A stretch of 20,754 bases of DNA. Source: Pelargonium cotyledonis (taxonomy: Eukaryota; Streptophyta; Magnoliopsida; Geraniales; Geraniaceae). Position numbers and translations under genes: made by a program. Where the stretch lies: the NCBI GenBank assembly GCA_036897625.1, contig JAYMTA010001283.1, forward strand, positions 1-20,754, in the 5' to 3' direction. Below the pieces are notes generated by a model. It had not been told where the DNA came from and did not search any database. It was given only the letters and a program-made list of their open reading frames with translations. This document shows, one piece after another, positions 19,754 to 20,754 of this stretch. Each line of letters begins with the position of its first letter. Position 1 is the stretch's first letter.

Positions 19754-20754
19754 TTAAGCTGCCAGACTTTTCTTTGTTTTCTTATCCTTGACCTTCAATT
19801 CCACATTCTTCACGATGCTACTCTTTTTCTTCTCCTTCTTCCCACCAGATTCTTCTACAGCTAACCCACCTTTCTTTAGCTTCACACCATCTTTCTTCAC
19901 CATATCTGCCACCTTCTTTGGCAAATTCTCACCATTCTCCAACACATCTTTCTTTGCCTTGGCCACTTTCTTCAGCGAATCCTCACCATTCTCCCTCTTG
20001 CCCTTCACTTTATCCGCCTTCTTCCTCTTCTTACCACCAATGCCCATTTCATCATTCTTAGCATCATTCATTTCCAAATCATCATCACCACCACCATCCA
20101 ATTCATCTTCATCAACCACCTCCCCAATGTCAGTATCCATATACCGAACCTCATGAATCCGGCCCTTCTTTGATGTCTTCTTCTTCTTCTTATTCCCATC
20201 TTTCTCATCTTTACTCTTCTCAACAGCCTCTTTTTCCTCTTCCTCCTTATCCTTCAACCCCTCAATCTTCAACTTCACATCCGGCACAGTCTGATAAACC
20301 GGCAGCGCCAAGCTCTCCAGCAATTTCACATGAAAAGACCTCACATTCCCCCACTTCCTCGGCACAATCTCCGCCACACCTTCAATCGCTGCCATCACAT
20401 TCTCCACAATCTCCTCCTCGCCCATCGAAACCCTCGCAACCCGCAAAACGCTGCAAGTTCCAGTCTTTAAGTACAGCATCGCCGAGCCGCAAGCCCTCTC
20501 AACCTGCTCCTTCCAATTTTTGTGGCTCAAATTGACCGGCACCGGAATCTTCTTCTTCTTGAAGAACTGCTTTCCGATCAGCTTCGGGAGCAATGGAACA
20601 ATCCTCTTGTCGGCGAAGAACATATCGTACGAATCACAGAGCTTCCTCTTGGCCTCGAACGGCCTGTAATCGGTCCTCAGCTTGGTCAGCTTGATGACCT
20701 TGGAGACCGGAATGTTCTCGGCCTTGATCTTCTTCTTGACATCGTCTTTGCTGA
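19754..20754 (-). CDS. Nucleolar ribosomal-L1-domain protein (RSL1D1/Cic1/Utp30-like), 5' partial
   Basis: The open frame runs from the right window edge to the TAA at 19756-19754, giving 332 visible residues with no intron; the N-terminus lies outside. The visible part opens within the L1 domain (SKDDVKKKIKAENIPVSKVI...). It contains YDMFFADKRIVPLLPKLIGK, IPVPVNLSHKNW, GSAMLYLKTGTC and ESLALPVYQTVPDVKL, the typical signature of plant ribosomal L1p/L10e-family proteins related to human RSL1D1 and yeast Cic1/Utp30. The last ~170 residues are a Lys/Glu-rich disordered tail with multiple basic NLS-like clusters. Family members bind pre-rRNA in the nucleolus and are not core ribosomal proteins; that role is inferred here. 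The internal ATG at 20623 is not the start, because homology continues upstream of it. Confidence 0.88.
   Translation of the reverse strand, partial: SKDDVKKKIKAENIPVSKVIKLTKLRTDYRPFEAKRKLCDSYDMFFADKRIVPLLPKLIGKQFFKKKKIPVPVNLSHKNWKEQVERACGSAMLYLKTGTCSVLRVARVSMGEEEIVENVMAAIEGVAEIVPRKWGNVRSFHVKLLESLALPVYQTVPDVKLKIEGLKDKEEEEKEAVEKSKDEKDGNKKKKKTSKKGRIHEVRYMDTDIGEVVDEDELDGGGDDDLEMNDAKNDEMGIGGKKRKKADKVKGKRENGEDSLKKVAKAKKDVLENGENLPKKVADMVKKDGVKLKKGGLAVEESGGKKEKKKSSIVKNVELKVKDKKTKKSLAA
19911..20000 (-). repeat. 54-bp degenerate coding duplication in the L1-domain protein tail
   Basis: CTCACCATTCTCC occurs at 19928-19940 and 19982-19994, a spacing of 54 bp or 18 codons. The encoded units read ENGE(D/N)(S/L)(L/P)KKVA followed by a KKD-type basic cluster. 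It is a small in-frame expansion of the basic tail. Confidence 0.7.

Noticed and set aside
20170-20535. Plus-strand Ser/Pro-rich open frame
   Set aside because: It is the antisense shadow of the Lys/Glu-rich L1-domain protein.
1-20754. CRISPR arrays, prokaryotic operons, tRNA or rRNA genes, viral insertions
   Set aside because: None were seen on either strand; repeats present are tandem duplications or transposon relics.

Overview
This is plant nuclear DNA, almost certainly from a eudicot. The background is AT-rich, the introns are short with GT..AG borders, and the window carries plant-only families: a GAUT glycosyltransferase, PROTODERMAL FACTOR 1 and an XTH. The species cannot be read from the sequence. 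No organelle, viral or prokaryotic system is visible.

Layout, left to right. (1) The left edge holds the end of a Stowaway-type MITE inside intron 1 of a minus-strand gene; the first coding exon of that gene (711-921) reads as GAUT15. (2) About 2 kb of AT-rich sequence separates it from a divergent plus-strand gene with a leader intron (3363-4035) and a single coding exon (4038-5081) for a membrane-anchored alpha/beta hydrolase. (3) After 2.3 kb without a gene comes a three-exon minus-strand gene (7424-8477) for PROTODERMAL FACTOR 1, with a perfect L1 box 132 bp upstream of its ATG. (4) About 3 kb of decayed repeats follows (8.6-11.7 kb). (5) A twelve-exon plus-strand DEAD-box helicase of the Has1/DDX18 type (RH51/RH27; 11930-17168) lies behind a promoter with four site II elements and two telo boxes. 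(6) A three-exon plus-strand divergent XTH (17714-19316) has an intron made of a decayed repeat array. (7) A minus-strand nucleolar ribosomal-L1-domain protein (19754 to the window end) is cut by the window edge at its N-terminus.

How the genes relate: the helicase and the L1-domain protein both belong to families used in pre-ribosome assembly in the nucleolus. GAUT15, PDF1 and the XTH belong to cell-wall or cell-surface families, PDF1 being epidermal. Plant genes are not in operons, so proximity is weak evidence of joint function. As I recall Arabidopsis locus numbers, the GAUT15, PDF1 and L1-domain genes fall in one duplicated block (ends of chromosomes 2 and 3), which suggests retained microsynteny. 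I joined exons by eye using splice consensus, reading frame and family similarity; the three multi-exon models that lie wholly in the window sum to exact multiples of three. I found no clearly unprecedented system. The best leads are the overlapping uORF of GAUT15, the intronic repeat arrays, the altered XTH active-site motif, and the all-phase-0 exon structure of the helicase.
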